From contig OU612066.1 in the NCBI GenBank assembly GCA_914767715.1, forward strand, positions 32,586,283-32,650,282: DNA of 64,000 bases. Reading direction: 5' to 3'. The notes under the pieces are model-generated. The model searched no databases and was not told the origin of the DNA. It saw nothing but the letters and a program-made list of their open reading frames with translations. Source of the DNA: Membranipora membranacea (lineage: Eukaryota > Bryozoa > Gymnolaemata > Cheilostomatida > Membraniporidae). Below are positions 46,901 to 57,900 of the stretch, piece after piece (the stretch's first letter is position 1; every line of letters begins with the position of its first letter). Both the position numbers and the translations under genes were made by a program.

Positions 46901-48117
46901 GCAATTTAATAACTTATTAGTGTGTTGAAAAATATGCTTTGAGGAAATCCACCTACAATGCCGGTTCAGCTGATGTGAAACAGATATTAAGTTTGTGATG
47001 TCCAAAAAACTAAAACTTGTTTTATAGTGTATTCATCTCAACCCATGGACAGCTATGTATCACCTGAATGACCACTACATGTATATTTGTGGCATTTTCT
47101 GTACAGAACATGAAAGCATTTTCACTTTATACGCAGCAATTAAATTCTAAAATTTTGTGTTCTTGTTGGCATATAGAAATGTAGAATAAAATGATTTGTG
47201 TGATAAAGTTCACTCACTCACAATGTGCCTGATTGGGTCTTGATTGATAATTACCTTGACCACTTATTTTCACTCCGCTTTTAACACTAACAAAGTCTCT
47301 TCCAAGATTTCTGCAAACAACTTGCCCTAGCTGAGTCAACGTTCCGCCATCATCACAAACATAACCCCATCTGTATGTAAAAGGAATCGCATGAATATTA
47401 GATATAGCTGAGTACCACACCACCGAACATGTGAATGATAAATGTTTCATCCGTTCTCAACACTTTAGAATAGAACTTTGGCCTTCGACCAGATTGCTGT
47501 GTACTTTGATTCATCTGGGTGCACAAGCTCTAGATGCTCAAGATTTCGATCAAAAGAGAAACAGATTCCTTGTTTATTTTGCCATTGATGCAACAGACAG
47601 CTCAAGCAGTCATGTGGCTATTGTTTTCATTGAAGAACCCACATTAAATTATCGATATAGCCGGAAAACTGAGGTAAAACTAAGTGCTAACTAATATTTC
47701 TTGTATAATAATTATGCCAGGCATAGTTTCTCAGTATTCCATACCTATCATAATAGACTTGAACCAACCCTGAGTTAGGGCCTGACCCAGACACTAATCT
47801 CACATCTCCAATCTACAATCCACAGAACATTGTTTCTCAGTACTCAATATTAGATATCCACCAGTAGAATTTGGTAAATATGAGCGACAATTACCTTATC
47901 TAAGTCTTTGCTGTTATATTTTTACTTCTATAAAATTCCAGAGTGGCGTACATAGCAGAGCAATTACATGTCTGACTTATAATGAGGAAAAATACAGAGG
48001 TTGATGATAACTATCTCACGCAAGTAAAATCAGGACACAATATCTCACCTTTAAAGCAGCAGAACTACAAAGAAGAAATCCTAGTATGAGAAAAACATTC
48101 ATCCCCTTTCTTCCCAT
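37822..48117 (-). CDS. Gene B: secreted SRCR-EGF-EGF-ZP-fibrinogen-ZP protein, complete
   Basis: Nineteen exons in transcript order: 48117-48049, 47812-47745, 47370-47255, 46892-46770, 46243-46115, 45895-45773, 45037-44856, 44446-44250, 43968-43789, 43420-43230, 42948-42727, 42601-42461, 41866-41744, 41053-40922, 40353-40100, 39866-39661, 39277-39074, 38779-38642, 37939-37822. All junctions keep phase; total 2916 nt, 971 residues. Domains: signal peptide 1-23, SRCR 24-125, EGF 126-168, cbEGF 169-209, ZP1 210-459, fibrinogen-like 460-665, ZP2 666-933, C-tail to 971. ZP modules polymerise into extracellular filaments in other animals; SRCR, EGF and fibrinogen modules bind ligands. No transmembrane segment follows ZP2. 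The start ATG gives a clear signal peptide in an exon ending in phase 0. Confidence 0.93.
38642..40353 (-). CDS. Gene B ZP module 2
   Basis: Exons 40353-40100, 39866-39661, 39277-39074 and 38779-38642. ZP-N features: [58 protein letters not shown] features: [39 protein letters not shown] canonical ZP domain of about 268 residues. Intron 39278-39660 carries the AGGTCA-rich repeat. Confidence 0.92.
39440..39645 (-). repeat. Degenerate ~21-bp repeat rich in AGGTCACAG
   Basis: About nine (A/G)GGTCAC units separated by short spacers (for example AAGGTCACAGCTAAGACT). It lies in the gene B intron between ZP2 exons. AGGTCA is the nuclear-receptor half-site, but a minisatellite is the simpler reading. 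Confidence 0.7.
40922..42948 (-). CDS. Gene B fibrinogen C-terminal-like domain
   Basis: Exons 42948-42727 ([42 protein letters not shown]), 42601-42461 ([38 protein letters not shown]), 41866-41744 ([24 protein letters not shown]) and 41053-40922 ([21 protein letters not shown]). These are the standard FReD landmarks in order, including the STYDRDND calcium site. The length of about 205 residues is near the usual 220. The block begins and ends in phase 1 and is absent from gene C. Confidence 0.92.
42003..42354. mobile_element. TA-flanked MITE enclosing a tRNA-like sequence
   Basis: TA-CCCTATAGGAGTTTAG at the left and TTAAACTCCTATAGGG-TA at the right form inverted termini with a TA duplication, as in Tc1/mariner-type MITEs. 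Internally 42168-42240 looks tRNA-derived (GTGGTGTAGTGGTCTAAG box A-like, GGGTTCGAATCTC box B), followed by nine or more T. It lies in the gene B intron between fibrinogen exons 2 and 3. Confidence 0.75.
43230..45037 (-). CDS. Gene B ZP module 1
   Basis: Exons 45037-44856, 44446-44250, 43968-43789 and 43420-43230 (residues about 210-459). Signatures include [45 protein letters not shown] and a ZP-C-like [10 protein letters not shown]...LVLEC. Its exon lengths and phases parallel ZP2, suggesting an ancient internal duplication. The ZP-C half is diverged, so it may be an incomplete ZP domain. Confidence 0.82.
45773..46243 (-). CDS. Gene B EGF domains 1 and 2
   Basis: Exon 46243-46115 is a longer EGF ([20 protein letters not shown], then [18 protein letters not shown]). 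Exon 45895-45773 is a calcium-binding type ([27 protein letters not shown]). Both are phase 1-1 exons. Confidence 0.92.
46770..47812 (-). CDS. Gene B SRCR domain
   Basis: Exons 47812-47745 ([20 protein letters not shown]), 47370-47255 ([20 protein letters not shown]) and 46892-46770 ([30 protein letters not shown]). Six cysteines, group A type. The three-exon structure and phases match gene A. Confidence 0.92.
48049..48117 (-). CDS. Gene B exon 1, signal peptide
   Basis: 23 codons: [20 protein letters not shown] then ALK. Basic n-region, hydrophobic core and small residues (CSSA) make a classic secretion signal. It ends in phase 0 at GTGAGA, matching the phase 0 start of the SRCR block. Confidence 0.88.
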
Positions 48118-48828
48118 CGCATGTGAATGTTGAGTTACAGTTCACGGTAGCACACTAATAAGACTATCAAAATTCATCTTATGCCAGATGGTATTTCCCA
48201 GACCTTAATCAAAGCATAATTAGATAATATCTTCTCGCTGTAGTCTGAAATAATATTTGCTACGCTGATGGTGCTGCAAATAGTGTCCCAACTTACTATT
48301 ACGATACCTGTTGACCTTGATCAGATATTATTTCTAAGTTTTACAGAGACAGGGCGTCGACTTGACCTTTATTCCACGAGTGATTCCCTATATTTAAAGA
48401 ACTTGGGTATATGATGATGACCTGATTGTAGTAATTTTTGGATTGTCTGAAGAAATTTGACTACCTGTCTGATAATTCACCTTTTATTCTGGAAATCAAC
48501 TAGTTGTAATTCAGCCAACAGCTGAATCGCTAAAATCTGCTGATCAAACAGAATTGTCAAAGTTTCTTGATGAGGGAAATGGATAAAACTGAGAAACTCA
48601 GGTGATCCTATTTGGTTGCAAACATCTGCGAAAAATCATCAGTGACCATTCAAATTTTCTGATAGCTAGAATCCTAGTAACCCCTTTGACACTCAGAGAA
48701 TAAATCGAAAGGTTAATGCTGCTATTTTATTTTAACCCAACACCGAAAAATCATTTTGGATAATAATATAATTCAGTTTAGTTTCATAATCGATATACAG
48801 TCGGCAACAAAGTCAAACTTTCACAGTT
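48118..48828 (-). promoter_or_regulatory. Spacer between gene C stop and gene B start
   Basis: Only 711 bp separate the two genes, so the gene B promoter and 5' UTR must be here unless further 5' exons exist. I see no convincing TATA box. A minus-strand AATAAA for gene C sits at 48726-48731. Confidence 0.45.
48726..48731 (-). terminator. Candidate gene C polyadenylation signal
   Basis: TTTATT on the + strand (AATAAA on minus) about 100 nt past the gene C terminal stop. Confidence 0.4.
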
Positions 48829-48952
48829 CTATTCCACATGGAAAGGTCCAGCTGTCACAAGCACTCTTTTTGGATCACTTTCTTCCGATCTTTTACCAAT
48901 GATTGTATCACCTGATGAGGCCACTGTGTGAGCACTGCAGCTTCTAGTGCAC
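48829..48952 (-). CDS. Gene C terminal exon
   Basis: Encodes [29 protein letters not shown] and VTAGPFHVE, then TAG. It aligns with the last exon of gene B, including IGKRS. It would be reached only if the upstream TAG is absent, spliced out or read through. Confidence 0.85.
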
Positions 48953-51900
48953 CTGGAACGATGAAATTGACAAATTATTGTTATGATCATTACTCAGTCT
49001 TGAGAGAGGTTGACATGTTTTTGGGTTTGACATATCCTGATTATATTAAGATTTCAAATGAAATTTTAATGAGACTTTTGCAGAAACCATGGGGTTTATA
49101 ATGGAGTAGTTGTTAAAAAAAGGAAAAATTTCAAAAACTACATAGCATATCTGACAAAAAAATTGTAAATTGTGCAAAATCTCTCTAGATGTACAAAAAT
49201 AACCATGAAAACAGAGCCTGTGGGACAATAATATAGAACAATCACCTTGACATGTTATCGACACCACACACAATGACACTACAGTGCAGGTAGACGCTCT
49301 GTCCGTGGTGCTGTGAGAAGAAACGCGTCAGAAGAGCAAACCTGTCCTAAGCCAACACACTGGCTCCGTAAGCTGTCTTACATCTGTAAAGTAATCAATA
49401 TTAATATTAAGTTTCTTTGGAACCAAAGCGTAAACAGAGTAGTAGGCTTGTTGTGATTTGGTAAAGAACCATTACATAATTGCATTGTTCTGATCTGACA
49501 GCAACAAAAAATAAAAACATGAAGACGTGGAAGGATAAGCATTTTTCCTGTAATACGTTCCGCTTACCCATTTTTGATGACAAGCTGACCAGATGATGCA
49601 TCAGTGGCATCATTAGACCTTGAGATCCTACAGTCATCAATACCAACTTTTAGGTTAGGATCTGTGCTGTCTACACCAATATTACCAAACAAGTTCCTGC
49701 CCTTCCCTATACTTATTGTGGCTCCATTGTTAACCATCTTCGTGAACGTCGGGTCTGAGAACATCTTCAAGCTACAAATTAAATAATTCGTTTATAGGTT
49801 TTGTTTTTGTGTCAGGCTTCTCTATATGAATAGGCACATAATCAAGCATAATCAAGCCGTCAAAACTTGCACATTTACCCGCAAGTTAATGTGACCTTTG
49901 ATGCATAATAAGAAACTGACCAAATTCTTGGCAAAGATACCATACCAATATTTTTGTGTCTCAAAATTAACAAACTTTACATGTAAGAGATTATGTTTGG
50001 TTTTTTCATACTGACCTGACATCAAAATTGATGCTTTTCTCATTCTCGACAGCGAATGAATAGCTGTCAGACACAACGTCATAGCTGACGTATTCTCGGT
50101 AAGATTTCAGGTTATATGTGCAGCGGTGAGTGAGAACTACCTCTGAGAAGTACTGAACAAGAGACGTCAATGTACTGGCATAAACCAGTGAATTAGTGAA
50201 CACAATATTATCTTCTTCTACCTGGAAATAAAAGGAATAGTAAGGAAGAAGATATAAAAAACTCATAATATATAAGTATTATTCATGCAAAATATAGGCA
50301 ACAGAAGTTTGAATGAAAACAAAGTCTATGTCGGGCTGTTCAATGACTGAGTTATATTGTTATTTGGTAACAGTCATTTATTGATAAATGTTTGATTAGT
50401 TTGCCTCATTGATTCCTACCTCAACCTCGGCACCACATCCAGTAAGCGGGATGTTATAGATGAGGTGTTCTCTCTCAGCAATCCTTGTGAATCCTGAACA
50501 GTTCTCACTCAGAGGTTGTAGATCCTCCAGCTCAAGTCCGAGCGTGATAAGTGTTGACTGATTGACAGTGATAATCATCTCCTGAGCAGCACACTCAAGG
50601 TGTATATTATCTGATTGGTATTCCACTACATGACTTCCTACAATCAAAAGGAATTTAGCATGCAATACTGAGTTTCTATTTCTCCCCTGGGAATATGTGA
50701 GGGCTGATGATGTCCAAATACAACTAGCAGGTTGTATTATCTCTTTGGCAGATTATATATTGCAGTATTTGAATCTGAACAATACTTTCCATCTGGAGGA
50801 GATCACATATAAGCTCCAAAAACTTATTTTGAGGTTCAAAAGTGCTTTTTATCGCTTGCTAGCAAAATTTTCACAGCGTGCTCAAATCCATGTAGTACTC
50901 TAAACTCGTCACTCTAAAACTCATCATTTTATAATTGGCGATATCTCACAAAAATTTGCTGATAATTGCATTGTGGGGCACTCAATCAAATTGCCTATTG
51001 AGGCAAGCATGAAAACTGCTGCGTAATCCTAGGTATAGCTTCCAAAGACGCCATTATCTTTATATCTACACAGGTAGACCACCTTTGCCAGATCACTGAG
51101 GAGCTAAAGGGTTCAAACAAAATTCTTACACCTGGCTGGCTGGCATGGCTTGAGAGAGCACTTTGAGCACTATGACTGATGCACCCTGGCAGCTTTCTAT
51201 AGACCTTATGGATACACCCGATCCATCAAATACTAATTGGAATAAAACTGTTCATGCTGTTGGTTAAAATGTTGGTTAAAATCCCAATGGTTGGTCACTC
51301 ACCACATCGTGGCGGCGAAATAGTGTGCCTTAAGGGCGAGGCTGCAATGACTGCGCCAATTTGCTCTCAGTTTGTAGGCAGGTCGGAGCACACCTGGGGG
51401 TCCAACAACTCCCAGTAGTCAGTGGACTGCAGTGGGATTCGAACCCACGACTTTCAACACTTGCATGATGAAAGTCCGGCGCTCTAACCACCGAGCCACC
51501 TCCTACTCCTAAAATACTCAATTATTTGTACTATTTGCCAGCTATTTTGATGATGAGGCTTAATAAAGGAGAGTTTATAATGAAAGAGAGTTTCAGTGAA
51601 GTAGCATTAAATTCAGATTGTGTGGTCACAGATTTTATTTTGACGGATGAAAGATTCAGCCTGCATGGTATTTGACAGACTTGTGTTTAGTCAATGACTG
51701 TTGTAATGCTATATAACAAAAATGAACAAAATTTATGATGATATCGTATCACTCACACACTATTTATTATGACAGGAGCCACAAAAGGTAACTTACCCCT
51801 CAAATCATCAGCATTTACTATCAATCCAGGTTTGGCTTTGCTCTTTATCGCAGGGTCAGCGTAAAGATCAGCAGAGCACTGTAGATTTACTTGCGTGTCA

Positions 51901-54900
51901 TAGTTACTGAAGGTGAACACAGGGTAGCTGAATCTAAACTGATCTGATGATAGTACCTTAGTCCACTGGTTAGCTGGCTTTCTGTAAAAAGAACCACATC
52001 ACAAATCAAAATTAAGAATTACTTCTCCTTGTTAAATGTAGATGTAGAATAATACTAAAAGGCCTTTCGGTTTCAGAATGAAGGAATATCTGAATACACT
52101 CTCAAATCTCAATTGAGTTAGCTATGGAGTTCTCCACTGTTATTTACACACCCTTTAGTGATGAGTTGAGTTTTCTGACTCTGATCACTAGAGACAGCCT
52201 CACAGGAGGTAGGTGATGCTACCATGTTGTCCAGCTTAGATTCAATCTTTGCATGTACCAGGTTACCCTGTTTGACTTGAGGTCGAGACTTTTCTGGACT
52301 ATCATCCTCATCGCCATCCAGTAACAACAAACTGTAAGCAACAAAATAAATAATGTGGATATAGATTGTGTGTTCTAGTATGTTCAACACATAATTATTC
52401 TCATGACTTTGGGTGAATTGCTCCAAAATAAAACAATAAAACAATAATACAATACAATACAATAACAATCAATACATGGGGTCAATTGCTCCATATAGAA
52501 AGAGCATCAACTCTTCAAAATTTGATGATTCTCTTGTAGTTCTGTACTTTTTTTAACAGTTTTAGGAGAAAGCTAACTTTCTTATAACAAAATTACAATA
52601 CTCTATGTTTATTGATCAATACAAAACACTTTTATAATGTTTTAGTAATAACAGAGAGAAAGTTTCACACCACTGATACTCTTGAAGCACCTAAGAGTTA
52701 ATCAATTAAAAGGAAAACTGACCTGATCTCTAGATACCCAGTGCTGTTTTTCAGGGTGAGGAGTCGACTGAGCATTGGATTCAACCCTTGGCTGATTGTT
52801 TGGTTTGCGGTAAGTTTACACTTGAAAGGTATTCTAATAGAATTGAAGAACTTGAGACCTCCTTGTTTTACTTTTGAGTCCAGTACTGCGTTTGAGTACA
52901 CAATATCGTTACCAACAACCTGAAAATATAAAATTGAGTTTCAAATGTGTATGACAGCTAATATGAGAATGTGATTGAGCAAGGAAAGATGTGGCCGAAG
53001 ACTTTTGTCAAATACAGTCAAAGGTTGAAAGACCCATGGAATTGGAATCAGATGTGCACACATTGAAAATACCACTTCTCTACTATCAGTAGTAACATCA
53101 TGCTCATTGTTAAGAAATTGCACTATAACCTTAGTTAGAGATGCATAGAAGTACCTGAAATACTTAGCCATCTGTATAAATAATTTAAAATTCGCTTCAA
53201 ACAACATAAAAAAACACACATAATTAACTATATCATACCAATTACTTTTCCAACAAACTCAAATCTGAGACTGAGGCTGATCACATTTTATTATCTCATA
53301 AGGCTGATAATCATTGTTTTGCTAACCTTCCTGGCAGTAGAACAGTTGTTATAATCTGTTGAAAGCCAGACATGAGTGGAGTTTGAGTCAGATTGACAAC
53401 TTGGATCTAAGAGAGTCAGATGATCCGGTAAAAAGAAGAAATCCTCTTTCTTGATTGTTATCTTCATCCCTCGTGTCGCCAAACACTCCACATTTATACC
53501 ATCGGCTTGGAACATTGAAATCATTTCAGTAGGGAGAGATATAGTATTGGACTTAAAGTGTATTTTATAACAACTCAGTAATGCCACCTGCAGAATATGA
53601 CTTAAATAGCTAATTTTATCCCAGGACCATTAGGACTACTCCTGATCTCCAAACCTTCGCGTTGCATTGGTTAATATTAGATGATCTAGCTACCTTTGGA
53701 AATTATATCCATATTATTATAGTGATATTATGTAGTCATATAAAATAACCCTACAAACAACACAAAAACACAACTGTATACATATAGTCAAGGGTACGTC
53801 AAAATTTTGAAAGATTTTCATCAAAACTAATCTTACCAGTGCAAGTTGAGTTGTCATCTGACAAGTAGAGATATCTCGGGCATGTACAGTAGTAGGATTT
53901 CTGAGTATCTACACAGCCATGCGAGCATCCACCATTTTCTTTCAGACATTCATCTTTTTCTGAAGTTAATTATACAAATTTAGGTCTAAAGTGAGGCTGG
54001 CATGTATACAGCGGTTCCAGCGTGAGATGTGCCAGCTTGCTCTCAACAGGAGAAGTCCTATTGGTATTGTTTACCACTACTCACTTGTTCAATATGTAAT
54101 GCTTAAAACTTTATAGAGAAATCTTCTTCTCATTACATTGTATTGGAAAAATTCCGCAATTGTAATGTCAAGAACTTTCAGCCATCATACCACTGTACTA
54201 TACTCTGAAAGGGTAAATATTAGCTAGAGTATAGTTTAGCTAAGTTCGAGGGCAACTAAATGATAGCTAGAACCAATTTGTGCTAGCCACCAGTTCAATC
54301 ATGGTGAAATATTTCTCCTGCATCTATTATTCTGATACAGGGTATTAATAAAATGCCACTAATGAAAAATAGGTCAGTCACAAAATCTCACCTTGCTCAC
54401 AAGTAAGACCATCATCCAGTATATAAAAGTTATCAGGGCATTGGCAGTGGTAGGATCCATCAGTGTTGATACAAGTATGAGAACAGTTACCATTAAATAA
54501 CAGACATTCATTTACATCTGAAAGTAAAACAAAATCATTCAAGCCCATCCCAAAAAAGTAAAATTCAAGTTTAAATAGTCCAACAATATTAATTCTTGTT
54601 GTCGTTACTGGTGAACCATTATTTCATAGCAGCAGAGAGCCAATTTAAGTACTAGAAAACACATAACGTGTCACTTTGGGAATTTTTAGTTATACTCACC
54701 GAGGCAAGATGTTCCATCGCCATCTAACCTGTAACCTTGGTGACATTTACACTCATACTTCAGTGTGCTGGTACTAACACATATCTGGTCACATAGCTTT
54801 GTTCCTTGATGACAGGCCAGCTCTGCAATCAAAGTGCACAAACTTAATCCTATAACCATGTCTGAGTGATATCTTGTATTATAAACCAAAGGCACTTGAT

Positions 54901-57900
54901 TGTGACCTCTTCAACAGAAGAAATTAATACTACTGAACTAATATGGTGGTCATTGGAAAAATTACATCGGTTATTTAGTACTATCAACCTGTAAATGGAA
55001 ATAAATATATGGTTCATATCGTTTCAGCAATTATTTTTAAATATCTATTCAGTGTATTTACTTGCAGCACTGCAGTTGACCATGACATGATCTCTATCGC
55101 TACACCAGTGAACACGTCTCCGAGGATCATAACCTCTGCACTCAGTAATGTTATCTTCATCTCCATCACACTGCAGGTTATGTAAAAGGTATCCTCCTAT
55201 ATAGCGACAAAAAATAACAATAATATAACAAAAATTGCATAGTTTAGAGTGGTGCAAAGCCCCAAACGTAGTTTCCAATAGTTTGCAGGTAGGAAGTACC
55301 TGAATCACAAAATGATTAGATCAAGTTTGATCCAGTGTGCCTGAATTCAAGCTTCAGGCAAAATGGGACCAATAATTAGCTTCCAGTGTGTGTCCTTAGG
55401 GCTAGTGCAGGGGGAGCAACTGCAAATGCAGGTAAACGGTACAAACATGGTATTCATAATTATATACCATTCTGCGCATGCTCAGCTCTGGGCATGAGCT
55501 GATCTCTGCAAAATTGAGTCTCGGAATTCCGAAGCCATCTGATTGGCTACCTGCTCTGGTGGCACACTCTCAAATGCGTGCAGAATTGTTAGAAAGAGTT
55601 ATCTTCTATTGTCACAATTAGCTAAATTTGACTGGCAATTTATGCAGGGGTTGTCCTCTCTCCCCAGACCAAAATTGCAATTAGAACCCAGACTAAACTC
55701 ATTGTTCTTGCACATGCGCAAATTCAAGTCACGCATGATACATACTTAGCCTTACGACATTCTCTTTGTGGTAATGATAGCCTAGTTTATCAGTGATCTA
55801 CATGCCCAGTCAGATCACGAGAGTCAGTATGATTATATACATTTATTTATTGGCCAGTCACCAATGACTGGCCAATGGGTTTTTTCCAGGACTAATGAAT
55901 AAAAGTGTCCAGGTAGGTTCCACCTACCATGGACAATGGTCCAGGGTTGATTGATAATTGGCATACCCGAGGGCCGTATGTACTATATGGCCAGACGGGC
56001 AGGCCTGTTCGTGGCCATTTACCTGAGCATAAAGTTACATAATACCAAGTCAATTTCATTCGCTCTTAATATTATGTAAATAGCAATATTAGATGGTCAT
56101 TTCATTTCATTGAGGTGTTACCTTTTGTTTTACAGGTATGAACAGTCAGTTCATCATCAACTCCCCCCCCCCCCATTTACTCAAAAATTAATAATCCCTA
56201 CTAATCTGTGACTGTCTCTTGTTCTAGGTCAGCTAGAGCTCTCAAGTGTTTGCAACACGAAATTCAGCTGTGTCCACTGAAGCTGAAATAAATTTACCTC
56301 CTCTAGATTAACACATCATTGTTAAACAGGCAACTATCTATTTCATGCCTAATCATATCAACAAGCACTTTGATTGTATGATGAGATAGATTACACCGAA
56401 CAAAACCCAAATGATTTTTTCCCACAGAACTTTTAGAAATGGTGTCCATTTTTGACGTCAACAGGTATATTTTACAATAAATCCTAATAAATTTATGTTT
56501 TATGGGGCTTTGCGTAATACTACTGCGTGTTTATCAGAACAAACAGAATCAAATTCAAAGTACAGGTTGTCGAGATATTTACATGTGAATGCAATCTATG
56601 CAGGAGTGCACAACAGAGGTGTGCGGCAGACAAGTAAATCATGCCTGTTATCCAACCATGTACGTCCTTTGGGCAACATTGATCAAATTATTTTGTCTGT
56701 TCCTGTCCATGTCCTATTTCCGTCAATGTGTGTTCAATATCTGTCAATGCCATTCCATATATATGCGATTTCTTGGCTTTTCCACTTGTATTGCATGATA
56801 GAAATTGAATTGCTTTTCTAACTAAAACTATATGTCCAACGATGTCTCTGCGGCAATCAGTCTTCTATTTTAAATATGTTCATCAAAACAAACTGAAACA
56901 TGTAAGTGGAATATTTTTTTATCTTAGAATGTTCATTGAAATTAATATGTGCTGTGAATTACTGTGTGAGTTTAGAGATCTATGGCTAATGTTTGGCTAG
57001 GCTTTCAAGAAAAATATGCGGCGCTACTTTTTGGATATCTACTGAATGGCCTTGCTCTGTGTTACGGAAGATTAGTTTTCATGTTGGCCGCTTATGTAAC
57101 ACCTGTAATTATCTCAGTTGTTTCGATCAGAGGATTAACTATTATAATTTTGAAATTATGCTACCAGTGTCCCCTTTCATGTTGTCATTGAATTTCAAAT
57201 TTCTTGACAGGTTTTCATATGAATGTGACTGGGATATTTACTAGCACCAAACTTCATAAAAAGCTAAATCTAGATTTTCTATGGTCTATGACATTATCGC
57301 AATGGCCCTGCCTTTGAATTCACACCCATACTAATTAACAAGGCTTAAACAGTTACAAATCCCACCACCATTTGTTTACGAATGAGATGAGAAAAATTTG
57401 CTTTGAGAAAACACACATCTCGCTGCTGTTATCAGCTGTTTTACTGACATAATTGATGACAAATCTAGGCATAGGCCTCCTATAATTTTAAAAAAGATCC
57501 GCTATATCATAGCTGGTTTTGTCATTGAGAAAGCAGTCATACCTCCCTACTGATGGAAATGAGTGCCTGTAAGAGTGTCAGTGCTGGCTTATCGATTATA
57601 AATTGCTTTGCCGTTGTCCTAAGTGGTCAATACATGCAGCAGATACCATTTGCAATGTCAGATGCGTACATTATTGTGTTAGATAAATTACCAAACGCAC
57701 AGATAATCTGAGAAGCATAATATACTTTTCTTTTCATGGTGGTGTCCCCTGCCAAGGTCTTTTTCAGTGAAATATTTTCTTAAAAAACATACATTTGGTA
57801 GTCTCTACAACTGGTGTCTAGAGTTTTTTATGCACTCAGACAAGAATTGAACTGTGGGGGACACCTCATGTATAGTACCGAATTAAGTGTTGTTTTATTG

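Noticed and set aside
47431-47694. 87-codon + strand open frame in a gene B intron
   Set aside because: No domain, signal or neighbouring exons support it.
26913-49349. TAG reassigned to a sense codon, since in-frame TAGs occur in gene A, gene C and the LINE
   Set aside because: Genes B and C both end their aligned final exons with TAG, so TAG acts as a normal stop here. Independent point lesions are simpler.
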